Under the pieces are notes generated by a model that was not told where the DNA came from, did no database searches, and worked only from the letters and a program-made list of their open reading frames with translations. Source: Sphagnum compactum (lineage: Eukaryota; Bryophyta; Sphagnopsida; Sphagnales). From it: 64,000 nt of DNA. Position 1 is the stretch's first letter; every line of letters begins with the position of its first letter. The stretch covers positions 8,800,875 through 8,864,874 of the forward strand of contig OZ234495.1 of assembly GCA_965153455.1 (NCBI GenBank). Reading direction: 5' to 3'. The position numbers were made by a program, and so were the translations under genes. Positions 1-11,810 of this stretch are shown here, one piece after another.

Positions 1-678
1 TCTATTTATTGTTTCCTCACTATCTGCGAGAGTTTCCGAAAAGGGATCCGGAAGGAGCGCAGAGAAGCGGCAATAGCAGCAGGTAAAGCTCGAGGAAGAA
101 GCGCGAAGAAGCAGCAATGACGGCAGGACTATTGTAGCTTTGGGTTTTACGATGGAACCCTAACTAAGCTGGACTGGAGCTTTTTATGGTTGAGATGAAG
201 AATTCCATCGAGGACTTGATTCTCATTTCGTGAAATCCAAAGCAGGGATTCGACCTTGTACCCTTCTTCTGCAATTCAGTTGTTTGTGTTTTTCCTGTTG
301 CACACAAATCCTGTAACCCTAAAACTGAAACCTGTGCATCGGTATGGAGATAGAGGGAAGTTATCGATCAGAAAGCAGCTTGGAGGTTATTAGAGCTTAT
401 TTAGCTTTGTGAGATTTTCTTGCGGCATATTGCAGGAACTTAGATGGAGAACGAAGAAGTTCTGGGCTTAAGGGTTAGGGTTTAGGGTTTCAGTGTTGAG
501 GTGTGAGAAAGAAAGAGAGGAATGGAGAAGGAGAAGGATTTGGAGGTTTTCAGAACTTGCTTAGCTTTGTGAGGTTTTCCTGCGGCATATTGCAGGAGGT
601 GAGATGGGAAAGAAGAAGCTCTGGGATTAAGTTCTAGGGTTTAGGGTTTCAGTGTTGAAGTGTGAGAAAGAGAGAGGA
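1..678 (+). promoter_or_regulatory. Leader / promoter-proximal region of the CCCH zinc-finger gene
   Basis: Sequence before the chosen start codon at 679. It carries telobox-like motifs (AACCCTAA near 147 and 315; TTAGGGTTTAGGGTTT near 474-490 and 636-650). These are frequent in promoters and 5' leaders of plant housekeeping genes. No clear TATA box was seen, so the transcription start is unknown. The second half is a tandem duplication, described separately. Confidence 0.5.
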
Positions 679-700
679 ATGGAGAAGGAGAAGGATTTGG
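379..700 (+). repeat. Tandem duplication of about 160 bp spanning the start codon region
   Basis: Two adjacent copies, about 379-539 and 540-700. Both begin with TTGGAGGTT, share CGGCATATTGCAGGA, GTTTAGGGTTTCAGTGTTGA and GTGTGAGAAAG, and end in the same ATGGAGAAGGAGAAGGATTTG stretch that contains the start codon. They differ by scattered substitutions and small indels, so the duplication is not brand new. The downstream copy supplies the real start at 679. Confidence 0.85.
522..572 (+). CDS. Upstream ORF, 16 codons, made by the leader duplication
   Basis: ATG at 522 is the upstream duplicate of the start codon at 679. It reads MEKEKDL, identical to the first seven residues of the main protein, then EVFRTCLAL and a TGA at 570-572. 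If the transcript begins upstream of 522, ribosomes meet this uORF first, and it could lower translation of the main frame. It could also be spliced out or lie outside the mRNA. The existence of the ORF is seen; any effect is inferred. Confidence 0.4.
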   Translation: MEKEKDLEVFRTCLAL

Positions 701-3700
701 TGATAGAACCGCCTTGGCTACCCCCACCAGTATTGCAGCTTGATGACAGCCGATACCAAGGTCGGTTGTCTTATCTGTGCCCTACTCTCAATCTATCTCA
801 GCTTTGCCCTTCTTTTGTGAGCAAGAATGGACCTGCAAGCTTGGTGTTGGAGTCGGTCTCTTGTGGTCTGCAGCCAGCTTCAGTGTCTTGTACAGAATCT
901 ACGATGGTGAGTTTTCCAATTTCAAATCCATCTTCTGTGATGACTGCATTGGAACCGACTCCAGTGCCTGCTTTGGGACATACTTCTAGTTGTCTGCAAG
1001 TTCCAATTTCCTGCAAAGGATCCTCATTGGTGACATCTGCAATCTTGGATCCAAATTCTTTGACGGCAGTGCCCAACTTAGCCTCTTCACCTGCTTCTGT
1101 AGATCCTGGTTTTGTCAGCCGCCATCCTGAACTCCCTCTATCTCTGGTTCCATCTTCCGTCATTCCTTCTGGCTCTGACAGTTTCCCATCTTCTTCTTCC
1201 TGTGCCTCCTCTGTTCTTGTCTCTGATCCCTGTCACACAACTGTTGCTGCAAGCCTGTTGGGTTGCTCCATGTGGGATTCAGCTTGTTCTGGAACTGATG
1301 CCTCTGCAGCCAACAATTCCATATCATCAGTTGGAATTCCTAGTGCTGACACAACTCCTCTCTCTATGGAAGGAATGGATGTTGAAGTACTCTGGTCTGA
1401 AAAAGTCTCTACGGCAGATCATACATCTGCTCAGGAAGAAGTTTTGGTGGGCAAACCATCTCAGGTGGTGGCTACAGCAGATTCCTCACAAAATCCTCCA
1501 GGTGAGTATTTTTGTTTCAAACTGTACTTTATCCTACTCATGTGTATGAGTTGTAGCAGCAATTTGCAAGATGCTTGTGATGTTTCTCACAAACTTCACA
1601 GCTGTCAGTTCTAATTTGCAACAATGTGAGTCATTTTAGCATGTCTCATTTGCAATCATGCATCCTGTTCAGCTCTGCAGATTATCAGAAGATCAGTGTT
1701 GCCAGCATTGCTGAAGAGAATGCTTGGTGTGTTTTGAAAGGATTTCTGAAATATATCTTGAAACCTAGACTATTTACTTACATGAGAGCATGATTATGTT
1801 GTGCTGGCTCAATTTTCCAGGATTGATGCAGAAGACCACATTTGTGAACAATGCAAAAGAGAATGATGTTGTGTTACCAGGACCTGAGACAGCACACTCT
1901 GGAGCTGCCATGGCCAGTGATGGTTGGGAAGCAAGGGAGAGTGTTTCTCCAGAGAATATGGATGCGATTGAAGTGGAGCTTGAGGAAGGTGAAATATCAG
2001 GTGAATGGGAACAAGATGAAGATTCTGAGGCTGCTGCTGCTGCTACAACATATGAAAATGGAGGGGTAACTCGAAATCAAATGCAAAGCTCAACACCCGA
2101 GCTATTGGAGGCAATTGCTGTTGCACATCAGAAGGCAAATCAAGCTTTGGTTGCTGCACTTAGTTCAAACCATCTTGGTAAGAGTCATACCAGGAACAAT
2201 AAGCGACGGAAGGGTAAAGGTGCCATTGCAAGGCAGCGAAAGAAACTAAAGCTCAAGACATTGAAAGAAAGTGATGAGAAGAGGCTTCAAGGTAATAGTA
2301 CAAACTCAATCCAAATCTTGTACTCTCATTCCAGAACGTTAGTTTTTTCATGTCCATTCAAGTGTTGTCTTTGGTGATGCAGATGGTAAAAGTGCCATGT
2401 CAAAGGATGGTGTCAAACCTGCTGAGGAATCTGACTCAAAGACCGGTGAAAAGCGAAAACAGTCAGGAGTCAACAAGGTTTCACTAAATAAGGAACCAGA
2501 GCATGTGGAGGTGCCGAGAGAGGTACTCAATATATCAAATATGCTTGTTGGCTGTCAAAGATGCTTGTGCAGGGTTGATGTTGGCTCACTTGGTAATCAA
2601 CTGCCCTACTTCTTGGGTTTATGCTGATGGTGTCAGATTGCTTGTCTCTGTCTGCAGGAAAACAGGGGTTTGCTTTCTTCACTTATTGAAGAAGAAGTTG
2701 GGCTGTGGACCACAGATATAGGTGATGAGCAGATCACAAGCGCACAGGTCTGTCTGCTGGATTTTATATTCCTTCCCTAACCACCAGTGTGATGGATCAA
2801 AACAGTGCATCCATTATGGCTTCAGAACAAAGTAGAAGACCTGTTTCTATGGTTGTAAGCCCTAAGCACTGTTAGTGGATAGTGCACATAAGTGGTCAGG
2901 AGAGCACTGGTTTGAACCCCATAACTTATTTTCCATTCTTTGTTTTGAGTCAGTTGTCCTCTAGAACTGCCTGAATGTGTTACAGCTTTTCTTTGAGAAT
3001 TAGGTTTTGCGGTAGAATGGTTTTTTGAGAAAAAAAGAGTCTCATGCAGGTTGAAATAGAGGGTGACAACAAGAAGAAGATGCGGGGCCCCATAACAGCT
3101 GAAAGAAAAGCCAAGAAAAAGGTTCATACTTTTTCCCTACTTCTGCTTCAATTTTCATATGACAGCAAGCTGACAATGTTAAGAGACCATTCAATTTCTT
3201 GGGTAATGTGTTGTAAAATGTGGACTGGTACCTACAAATATATGTACTTCTTTCTGACTCAGAATTTGGTGCAAACTGACTTTTGTGAGAAGATTGCATA
3301 TCGGATAAAACGTGCTCGGAATGAACGGAAGCAGGGCATCATTCGCAATCGCATGCTGTTAACTCCCAAGCCTACAAGTGTACCTTGCACATTTTATTTG
3401 AAGGGCCGCTGTACACTGGTATGTCATGCTGTTTCTTTGTCTTTATTGCATATCGAGTGCTCAATTGTTTCCTGGACATGGACCGTGCTTAGCATCCTGA
3501 ACCTCTGTCGGTCTTGACAAAGTCTACTTTGGTATAGGTTATCCAGACATCTGTTGCTTTGCTAGAGATACTAATAGCTTTCTTTCTGTCTGAAGGGAGC
3601 AGATTGTACCTTCTCACATGATGTGGTTCCAGTGACCAAGTCAGAGGTATGTAAATGTGTTCATGCAAATAGATGGGAGAAGAGCAGATAGTTGCTTTTG

Positions 3701-5369
3701 CCATATGAGGTGTCAATTTAACAGATTGTTGTGTGGGAAAACAAAACAAAAGATGGGATGAAGTTGAGGGACACAAATTGACCATACTTTTTTTTTCTGT
3801 GGTCTTCTTGGGTGGCACCTTTCAACTCAGGAAGGCCATCTCATATGGTTCTGAACATTGAGCTGTCTAAGCTTGACAGTGTGGTGGCTGATGGGTTCTG
3901 GTGCAGCCTTGCAAATTTTTCATGATCAATCGCTGCTTGAAGGGTGATGACTGCCCGTTTTCTCACTCATTGAACCTATTTCCTTGTAAATTCTTCCACA
4001 CACGAGGTCACTGTTTGGATGGTGATAACTGCCCCTTCTCACATGAGGTATGACGGGAAATTTTTACCAAGTGTTTTTAATGTCTTTTCTGAAACTCTCA
4101 GGTACAGCTTTCTTGCATGGATAGTACAAAATCTGGGTGTAATCATTGACTGATAGCAGCACGTGGTTGTATGATTTGCCATGGAATAGCTCTGATTTAG
4201 TTTTTAACTTCCATGTGCAGCCATTGACCGAAGAGCAACGCAAGAACCTTCAAAAGCGTTTGGAGCATGACAGCAAGGAGCAGCGGACTGCCTCAGGGGC
4301 CCAGTTGGTTGTAGTAACATCTGCTATAACCTCATTAGACACACATCCTGACAAAGATTCTGCAGCAGACTATGCACCAACCTGGAACACCAGCCCAGCC
4401 GAAGCTTTGGGCTGGAATGTTTCAACAGCTGAATATATGCCTTCTAGTGTTCTGTCCTGTGAAAACACTTCTATTCAGAGCTCAATGAATTCTTTTAGGG
4501 CTGAATTTCCTAGTACACCACAGGTAGAATCCTATGAAAACACTTCTATGCAGAGCTCAATGAATTCTTTTAGGGCTGAATTTCCTAGTACACCACAGGT
4601 AGAATCCTATGAAAACACTTCTATGCGGAGCTCAATGAATTCTTTTGCAGCTGAATTTCCTAGTACACCACAGGAAGAATCATTGTTAGAAGGCTCAAAC
4701 AATTTCCCAGCAAATCATGTAGTCTCAATCCTCAAGAGGGGATGTGAAGGAATACCAAGTGAGAATGCAGTGCTCCAAGCTGCAAAGAGGGCAGCAGCAG
4801 CAGCAGCAGCAATGGCAGCAGGGACTAGTGCCGCTGACAAGCTCACCTTTGGCAGATCTACTCCTGGACTTCGGGCCAGCCCTGGATTGACCCACAGCAT
4901 CTCAGCAGGGAACATAATCCGCTTGCATGGTCGAGGAGGGGATGCTAGAGCTATGGAGCCTTTGCAGCCCTCACTTGAGAGTGACATAGGGAATGAAAAT
5001 TTGGACAATGGGGCACGAGCAAAGGTTGGCAGAAATGTAGGAGTAGGTGGCAGCTCTGTTTTAAGTGATAGCAGTTTTGGAGTAAGTGAGGTTGGAAATC
5101 AGGTTCAGGAAAGGGAAAAGGAAATGCATAGGAGTGGTGGAAGCCTAGATGTTGTAAGCAAGCTCCCTGGATCATCAGGATGTAAAGATGCATCGTCACC
5201 TGTTACAGGGGAGACTCCAGTTGACCAATTTAGGACTTACGAAGCAGCAGGAGAGCAAACTAAGGGCAGCCCTGAATTGTTGGAGTCTCCAAGTACAGAT
5301 AGGGTCACAGCTGTTTACACCAGGCGAAAGAAGGTGGATAGCCTACTGAGACAAGCGTTGGACTTGTGA
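679..5369 (+). CDS. Triple CCCH-type zinc-finger protein (nuclear RNA-binding family), 1030 aa
   Basis: Nine exons: 679-1501, 1821-2291, 2383-2522, 2658-2747, 3050-3121, 3263-3418, 3596-3646, 3907-4047, 4221-5369. All introns are GT-AG and the total of 3093 nt keeps frame. Three zinc fingers: C574-x7-C-x5-C-x3-H592, split by an intron; C603-x7-C-x5-C-x3-H621; C628-x8-C-x5-C-x3-H647. A basic stretch rich in Arg and Lys (about 540-565) precedes them. Residues 1-430 are Ser/Pro-rich and then acidic (an ELEEGEISGEWEQDEDSE patch). The C-terminal exon is low complexity, with three 25-residue repeats and an Ala run, and ends TRRKKVDSLLRQALDL. The layout matches plant proteins of the AtC3H65/EMB1789 type, which probably bind RNA; that family assignment is from memory. 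The start at 679 is preferred because the reading frame upstream has only non-ATG codons back to about 652. Confidence 0.88.
4461..4682 (+). repeat. Three in-frame 75-bp tandem repeats in the CCCH gene
   Basis: Copies begin at 4461, 4536 and 4611, each opening with GAAAACACTTCTAT. Each encodes 25 residues of the type ENTSMQSSMNSFRAEFPS followed by TPQVESY. The first two copies are almost identical and the third has diverged a little. Because the unit is a multiple of three, the array can grow or shrink without breaking the protein. It lies in the Ser-rich region after the zinc fingers. Confidence 0.95.
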
Positions 5370-6110
5370 TGGGTAATAAGATTCTATTCCAATGTGAAGA
5401 GAGGAAGATGGTCTGGGCAGATGACACATAAGCATTTGATGAGAGAATTGAATAACTATGGGGAGACTAATTTGCCTATCTACTTTGTCTAGTTTTTTAG
5501 TGCACAGAGATACAGACTGAGTTTTTATGGGCCTGGCCATGCATTACTGTTCATAGCACACTCATACTTGGATTCTTGACAGGTAAACCAAATGTACGTC
5601 TTCAACTGAACTGCTTGCTTTCTAGTGTGTTCTTGCTCTTGTTGTTGAAATGTTCAACAAGTTGAAGGTGAAAACTTTGACAATCAACATCCTTGTGAAT
5701 TGCGTGTCATATGGACTACCTGGGGATGAGGTTTAGAATTTTGCATCTTGAGGAAAGATGGAGATCATTATGTGGGAAATTAGTCTGAATGAAGTTTGCT
5801 TGGTCCTTCCTCCTATGTACGCCTCTCTATGTGTTTAACCTTAGATGCACTCATGTTCATAGACAAGCTAAATGAAGTCAAGCTTGCCCTCACAAGCCTG
5901 TTGCAGCTTGAACAAGACACTATTGACTTTAGCTAAAAAGAATGAACGCTTTATGGTTTGCAGGTATGTCACTTGCTGGCAAAAACAATGATGCACAACT
6001 CAAGAAACTGGCCACCGAAAAAGAAGGAAGAAAGGGTTAGATGGTCATTGCATAATGAGTTATAAGAAATGTATGTTTTGTAAATGAGAAGACCCAAATA
6101 GGCCCCTTTG
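5370..6110 (+). other. Probable 3' UTR and downstream flank of the CCCH gene
   Basis: Mixed-composition sequence after the TGA, less AT-rich than the DNA beyond 6.1 kb, as expected for a 3' UTR. There is no single convincing polyadenylation signal and no other gene is seen. Confidence 0.4.
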
Positions 6111-8290
6111 GATTTATGCAATCATCAAAGTTTTTTTTATGCCAAGAAAACATGATTTTCAACCTCATCAATCATAACCTAACTTAACTCTATCTAATAT
6201 TTCATGTTTATGGGTGGGTATGAGGAAGTACCTTGCACACTATTTTGGAGTGCTATTTGGATGTGGGAGACACTAGAAGAGGTTCACATACCAAAGTGGG
6301 TGGAGATGCTCTCATGTATCACATGCTTTTCCATCTATAAAAAAAAGCATGTATTTTTTAGGCATCCATCAAGAGTTTATCATAGAATTGGTTACGTTGT
6401 AAAAATGAATGTATGTCATGTTGAAAGCATTTCAAATATTTTATAAATTTTTTAAAAAAAACACAATGAAAGCATTGGTTACAATGGTTTAAGAATATTT
6501 TCAATATTTATACTCAATTCAAATATAGATTCAATCCAAATTATTCCAAATGTTTTGATAATATATTATAAACATTGTTATGTAAAGGTATTAATGACAT
6601 ACATCATTAATGCAAATTTTGATGCTAAAACAACAAAACCTAAACATTAGTTCAATTATTTGATCATTACTATTGAGGTGACAAAATAAAAATGACTCCT
6701 TTGCAAAGTCTCAAGAATAATGTTTCGAGTTCAATTACACTTGATCAATAGTCTTGATCTTATTGAAAATAATGCATGAATACAAATTGTATTAAATAAG
6801 TAGTAATGTTTCATAAAAGTTATGTTATGAGTTTTCTTGAATAACAATGTGTCATGTCAAATTGATCACTCATTTTATTTTTCATAATGTTATGCAAGTG
6901 TTTATCATCCATGAACATGAAAATAACACGATGTGTTTTGAACTTGGCAATGTACTCCAACAAGCAAAACACTTTTTCTTCACCTTTCACTTGATGATTT
7001 CATATGTTATGTACAACAACTACATCAATTTCTTGAATTGGTATATAAATGAAAAGAAATGAAAAGAAAAATAACATAAAGAACCATACCTTTCTATTAC
7101 CACTTGACATAAAATAGACCTCATTGTTGTCTTTGTTTTAATGCATTTCAACTTCATAATGATTTGTCAATGAATAAGTTATGAATAACAATCCTTCTAT
7201 CACATGGTCAATGCTCCACAAATAGTTTTTCTTTTGTGTGGCAATGGTCAACATCTTTCCCCTTGACCTTGTACCTTATGTGATAATTTGTCTTAAATTT
7301 TTTGGGTCATCTGACCTTCAAACTATTACAATTAAGATTTAATAGTCTATTTTTTTGGGGACGAGGGGTTATTTGACTCTCAAACTAATATAATTACATT
7401 TTGTGTTTGTTTTGTTTTCCTTGTCCAAGAGGTCACTTGACCCAAACCTCCATAACTACAATATTAATGTTTTTTTTTGGCAAAGAAATCATTTGATCCT
7501 TTAAATTTTATAATTATATTTTTTTGGTTTAATTTTTGGGCCAAGGCGTCATTCAACTCCAAAGCTTCTACTAATATAATTATAATGATTTATCATGCAT
7601 CATTCAATCTTTGTTTCTTCCTCGCCATCACATTACCAAACATATCTAACAAATTTGCATGTTTGATAAATTTTTCATTGATGGATTTCACATGTTTTGT
7701 CCCAACTTCATTTTTTCAAGTCTAAAAAACAATATTTGAACATCAAGTCTTGTACTTCCAAATTTGGTAAACTTTGATAATATAAAACTATATTTGATAA
7801 GTAACATTTTTATGATTTCAAATATTGATTTTTTAAACCAAATTAAAACCTTCCAAAGTTGAGAGGGTCAAAAAATTTAATTTGAAACATTTGATCATGG
7901 TTTTTTGAGGATAGAAACCTATTATTTTGGATATAATGTTTCTTGAAGTACTTGATGTATGGAAACTCAAAAGTTCATATTCTCACAAATATTGGGTTAG
8001 ATATGATTTTTGAAGCTATAAATCTAATGTAGGAAAAAAAAATTGGGATGTTTTCCAAGTTTTTTAATCTTGTGTTTTCTTTCTTTAGGTACTTTCATGA
8101 TATAATTTCAAATTTACAAAGTTTATAAACATATTGCTTAATTTTTTTTCGTATTTCAAAGTTTATAATGTTTATATTTAATGGTTTATTTCAATTTGTA
8201 TTTCCATGATGTACTATTAGGAGTTATAACAAACATGTATCATTAATATCAATTCAAACAAATCTTGAAATTAAGGTTACAAACATATTT
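6111..8290. other. AT-rich intergenic DNA, no gene recognised
   Basis: Long A and T runs with only short random frames. Phrases around 7.25-7.6 kb recur loosely (a ...GAGGTCACTTGACC... type motif followed by TATAATTA), which looks like decayed repeat DNA. I see no conserved protein signature. Confidence 0.5.
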
Positions 8291-8763
8291 GTCGTGCACT
8301 CCTATGTCGACACCTATAACCATCATTATCACCACACTCACAACACATAACATAAAAATACCCTAAATACCACATCCAAACCAAAATATTGATTCACTTG
8401 TAACAAAAAATCCAACCCCAAAACATAGAAAACCAAAACACTTGTATAACAAAAAAAATTGCAAAGTAGAAACTATGTTCTAGAATGTCAAATCACCAAA
8501 AATGGTTTAAGGTCACACAATATGAGATTATATCCCATGACAAATATTTCGAACCCTGTTCACACATGAACTAATTCAAAATTTATTTATTAAATTTAAC
8601 TAACCCATTTTATCCCTAATTAACTAAGACCTAATTGAGTAACTAAACCAACACATTTGACAGTTGTCGTGTGCTCCTATGTCGATGCCTATAACCATTG
8701 TTGTCACCACACTCACAACACACAATATAAAAATACCTTAAATGTTACACCGCATCCAAACCA
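8291..8763. repeat. Pair of about 95-bp direct repeats next to the gypsy element
   Basis: 8291-8384 and about 8663-8763 share GTCGTG, GCTCCTATGTCGA, CCTATAACCAT, CACCACACTCACAACACA, AAAAATACC and CATCCAAACC in the same order. They lie about 370 bp apart, just beyond a C-rich tract (ACCCCCTTATCT, about 8763-8774). On the - strand that tract reads as a polypurine tract following the element's coding region. These may be pieces of its 3' LTR, but no complete LTR pair was found. Confidence 0.55.
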
Positions 8764-9002
8764 CCCCCTTATCTGGGGCTAAGATCCCCCTAAGTCAGAT
8801 AGCATCATAGAATTACTTATTAAAAATCCACCATGGATGAACATTTTGGTTCCAAGGCAAAAAGACCATTAAACCGGATGTTAATGTGAACCCCATCATT
8901 AGTTGCCTAGCTGTAATCCTTCACATCCCCAACCAAATGTGAATTACCATGGAAGAAAACCTTAGATTAATTATATTATGTGACCCTAAGAACCTAGGTC
9001 TA

Positions 9003-9227
9003 TTAGGTGCACCAAAAGCAAAATTATTTGTCAACTATCACTTCTTCCATTGGCGGCATGAAACATCCCATATGCCAACCTCGAGAACATTTGTCACAAA
9101 TCAACATAGTGGCAGCTCTTAAAGCTTGCCCATGCAACATACGTCGTAATCCAATTGGAACCATGGCTATGGATGGGTCCATTTGGCCATCCACATTGGG
9201 AAGATGACATGGTGCACAATTGTGCAC
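9003..9227 (-). pseudogene. PHD-type zinc-finger segment at the C-terminal end of the gypsy pol
   Basis: Directly downstream of integrase on the same strand, a 67-codon stretch reads NCAPCHLP, then ATMLICDKCSRGWHMGCF and MPPMEEV. It is closed by a TAA at 9026-9024, followed in the same frame by FCFWC. The spacing C-x2-C, H-x2-C, C-x2-C matches the second half of a PHD finger (Cys4-His-Cys3). At the place of the first Cys pair the copy has Arg and His (codons near 9143 and 9134), so that pair is lost. PHD fingers read histone tails, so in a retroelement this could act in target choice, as chromodomains do in chromoviruses. That role is inferred. Confidence 0.7.
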
Positions 9228-9599
9228 ATGGTCCTTCCATGTTTGACCATCTCAACCTTCCAACAACAACATTCCAAAAGGTAAAACCTTCCGCACATGT
9301 AAAATAACATGTCCTATAGTTACATCCAAAGTAATTGGTGTTGTCTACTACAGGTAAACATAATATCCTCATTCAAACTTTCAAATTTGAGATACATAAC
9401 CACCTCCACGTATAGTAGCATAACATAATGTATCCCAGTGTTAGGCAATTGCCAGATTTTCCATAGCCATGGGCATAACACATTAAAACAAGGTGGCTCA
9501 TTGCTCACATGTTTAAATTCACACAATAAGATCATTGATGTAAATTTACATCGCATCTTGTTGAATTGAAGCTAGTAACTCGGGCTTACAATTAAACAA

Positions 9600-10475
9600 T
9601 AAGAAGTATGGTGAAAAAGATGAAAAAAAGGCTTGCCGATTGAACCTATACCCCATAGCTAGCCATGGTAGTTATAAGTCCCAATCTTGAATATGGCCTT
9701 TATGAAGACCATACTTTCATAAATTTCATTTCACCATTTGCACCATCCGTTCAGCTAACCCATTTGCCTCAAGATGGTTTCATGAAGTCGTGCGATGATC
9801 AATCAATGCTTTCTCACACAATTCTTGGAATTTCCCATGGAATTATGTACCTTAGTCAATGAGAGCTTTGACTAGAGCTCTAAACCTATTAAATACCATG
9901 TCCAAAAATGCATATGTTATTCCTTCAATACTACGATATAGTAATGGAACCAACTCTAACCATTTGGAAAAATGTTCAATCATAACCAAAACATATCGGT
10001 TATGTTGAAATGTCAAATTCAATGGGTCAACAAAATCCAAACTCCATCGGTACCCAAGCCCCATAATTGGTAAGGGTTGTAGGTGAGGTGTAGATGCATT
10101 GAAAGATGCCTAAACTTGGTCACACACCATACACCTAGAAACAATTTTTTGAACTTGCAATTACATCCCTCACCACCAATATTGTATCTGGAGCAAACTA
10201 TATGTCTATCAGACCCCAAAATGGCCCAACTCCTCATGAACATGCTTCACAAGGCTCTCACATTGCTATGGGCGAGGCACAACCTTCACTTGTCTATATG
10301 CCCACATCCGTAGGAGGGAATTACCTTCCCATTTGAACCGCTTGGCCCTATGCACAACACAGTCCCTTTCATTGGGTGTTAATCCAATTGGAACTTCACC
10401 TACTTGCAAATATGCAATGATGGGTGCATCATCATAAATATCCAAAGCACCATTGCCCTCCAACTCCATGTCCAC
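9600..10475 (-). pseudogene. Integrase remnant of the gypsy element
   Basis: The segment at 10475-10266 (HRAKRFKWEGNSLLRMWA) is the stretch linking RNase H to integrase. The core follows at 10064-9852 with WSLDFVDPLNL and YVLVMIEHFSKWLELVPL. Next, after a frame break, come ELCEKALIDHRTTS and EANGLAERM around 9835-9740, which hold the conserved Glu of the D,D-35-E triad. Stops interrupt the frame. The family identity is clear but the copy is inactive. Confidence 0.88.
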
Positions 10476-10759
10476 ATCATGGGGATCTCCATCATCTACA
10501 CTAGTCTAACGTACATCCCCAAAACATCCCAATAAGGTACAAAAGCATGCATAAGCATGCCATCTTGGTATCGCCTCCAAATCCACATCACCATGCCAAT
10601 GAGCCCCAACAGTATCCTCCTCATTGGAAGTTGGGTTCTAACTCAAGCCATCAGCATCTCAATTAACCCTTCTAGACCTATGAATTATATTAAAGTCATA
10701 CTTTTGTAAGATAAGTGCCCACCTGGCCAACTTTCTTGTGAATCAATTTGATTCCATAA

Positions 10760-11054
10760 GGAAATTTAAAAGCTAGTGATCAGTAATCAAAGTGAATGGG
10801 CTACCATAAAGATAGATTTGGAATGATGAAACAACCCAAATAACTGCAATGCACTCCCCCTCATATGAGCTATACTTGGCCTTCATTTTGTTGTTGGACC
10901 GATTGGCATATGCCACCACAAACTCTCGACCATCATCATCAAGTTGGGTAAGCATAGCCTTCAACCCTAAAGTACTCCAATTAGTGTGTAATTGGAACGA
11001 TCGTCCTTGAATGGGTCGCTTCAAAATGGGGGTTGATGAAACCCTGGCTTTCAA
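10760..11054 (-). pseudogene. RNase H domain remnant of the gypsy element
   Basis: A 93-codon open stretch contains FQLHTNWSTLGLKAMLTQLD, then DDGREFVVAYANRS and YSSYEGECIAVIWVVSSFQIYLYG ending in LITDH. This is the usual order of the RNase H domain that follows reverse transcriptase in Ty3/gypsy pol. The first catalytic Asp position of the family reads Asn (TNWS rather than TDWS), which fits a decayed copy. Confidence 0.85.
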
Positions 11055-11099
11055 TTCCTGAAAGGTTTATTCTTGTGGTTCATCCCAAATGAATTCCTG

Positions 11100-11810
11100 G
11101 TCAATATGTGTTAGTCGGATTAAAGGTTTGCCTATGCTATTGAAGCCTTTCACAAACCTCCGATAGTAATTACACAAGCCCAAAAAAAATCATAATTGAT
11201 TAACATTTGTTGGTTGGGGAACTAGTGAAATGGCCTCAACGTTGGCCTTCTAAACCCCCAATCCACCTGGATAAATCATGTGACCCAAGTACTCTACTTG
11301 AGTATGAAAGAACTAACATTTGCTTAGATGAAATTTATGATTATGTTCCTTAAGTCTTCCAAAAACACCTTTCACAAATGGTGCATATGATCTCCTAGGG
11401 TCAAGCTAAAAACAATGATGTCATCAATGTAGCATTTGGCAAAACCAAGATTCGTCAACATTCGATCCATGACCTTTTGAAAATTTGCAAGGGCATTTTT
11501 CAACCAAATGGCAAAAACTTCCATTGGTACAAACAATCCTTCCCATGGGGGTCAATTCCCAAAATGTTGTTTTGACCTTATCACCCTCCTTCAATGGCAA
11601 CTAATGGTAGCCAGACCTTAAGTCCAAGGTACTGAAAACTTTGGCTTGTCCAACAACATCAAATATTTATTTGGACAGGGGCATGGCATATTTGTTTGAG
11701 CGGGTCCACCTATTCACCGGACGATAATCCCCACACATGCGGCATTTAATTCAATTGCCAAAAATGTCCTTCTTGGTTGGCATCACTGTTGCTAAAACAT
11801 ATTCACCCCT
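11100..11810 (-). pseudogene. Reverse transcriptase remnant of the gypsy element
   Basis: Reverse-strand translation gives CGDYRPVNRWT (near 11720), FSTLDLRSGYH (near 11598-11635) and the catalytic YIDD at 11420-11431. Further on is a segment ending EYLGHMIYPGG (near 11265-11310). These are standard blocks of Ty3/gypsy reverse transcriptases. In-frame stops and frame changes separate them, so no active enzyme can be made from this copy. Confidence 0.85.

Noticed and set aside
652-678. Upstream extension of the CCCH protein (nine codons before 679)
   Set aside because: The extension begins at a GTG codon, not ATG; the ATG at 679 is the first proper start in this frame.
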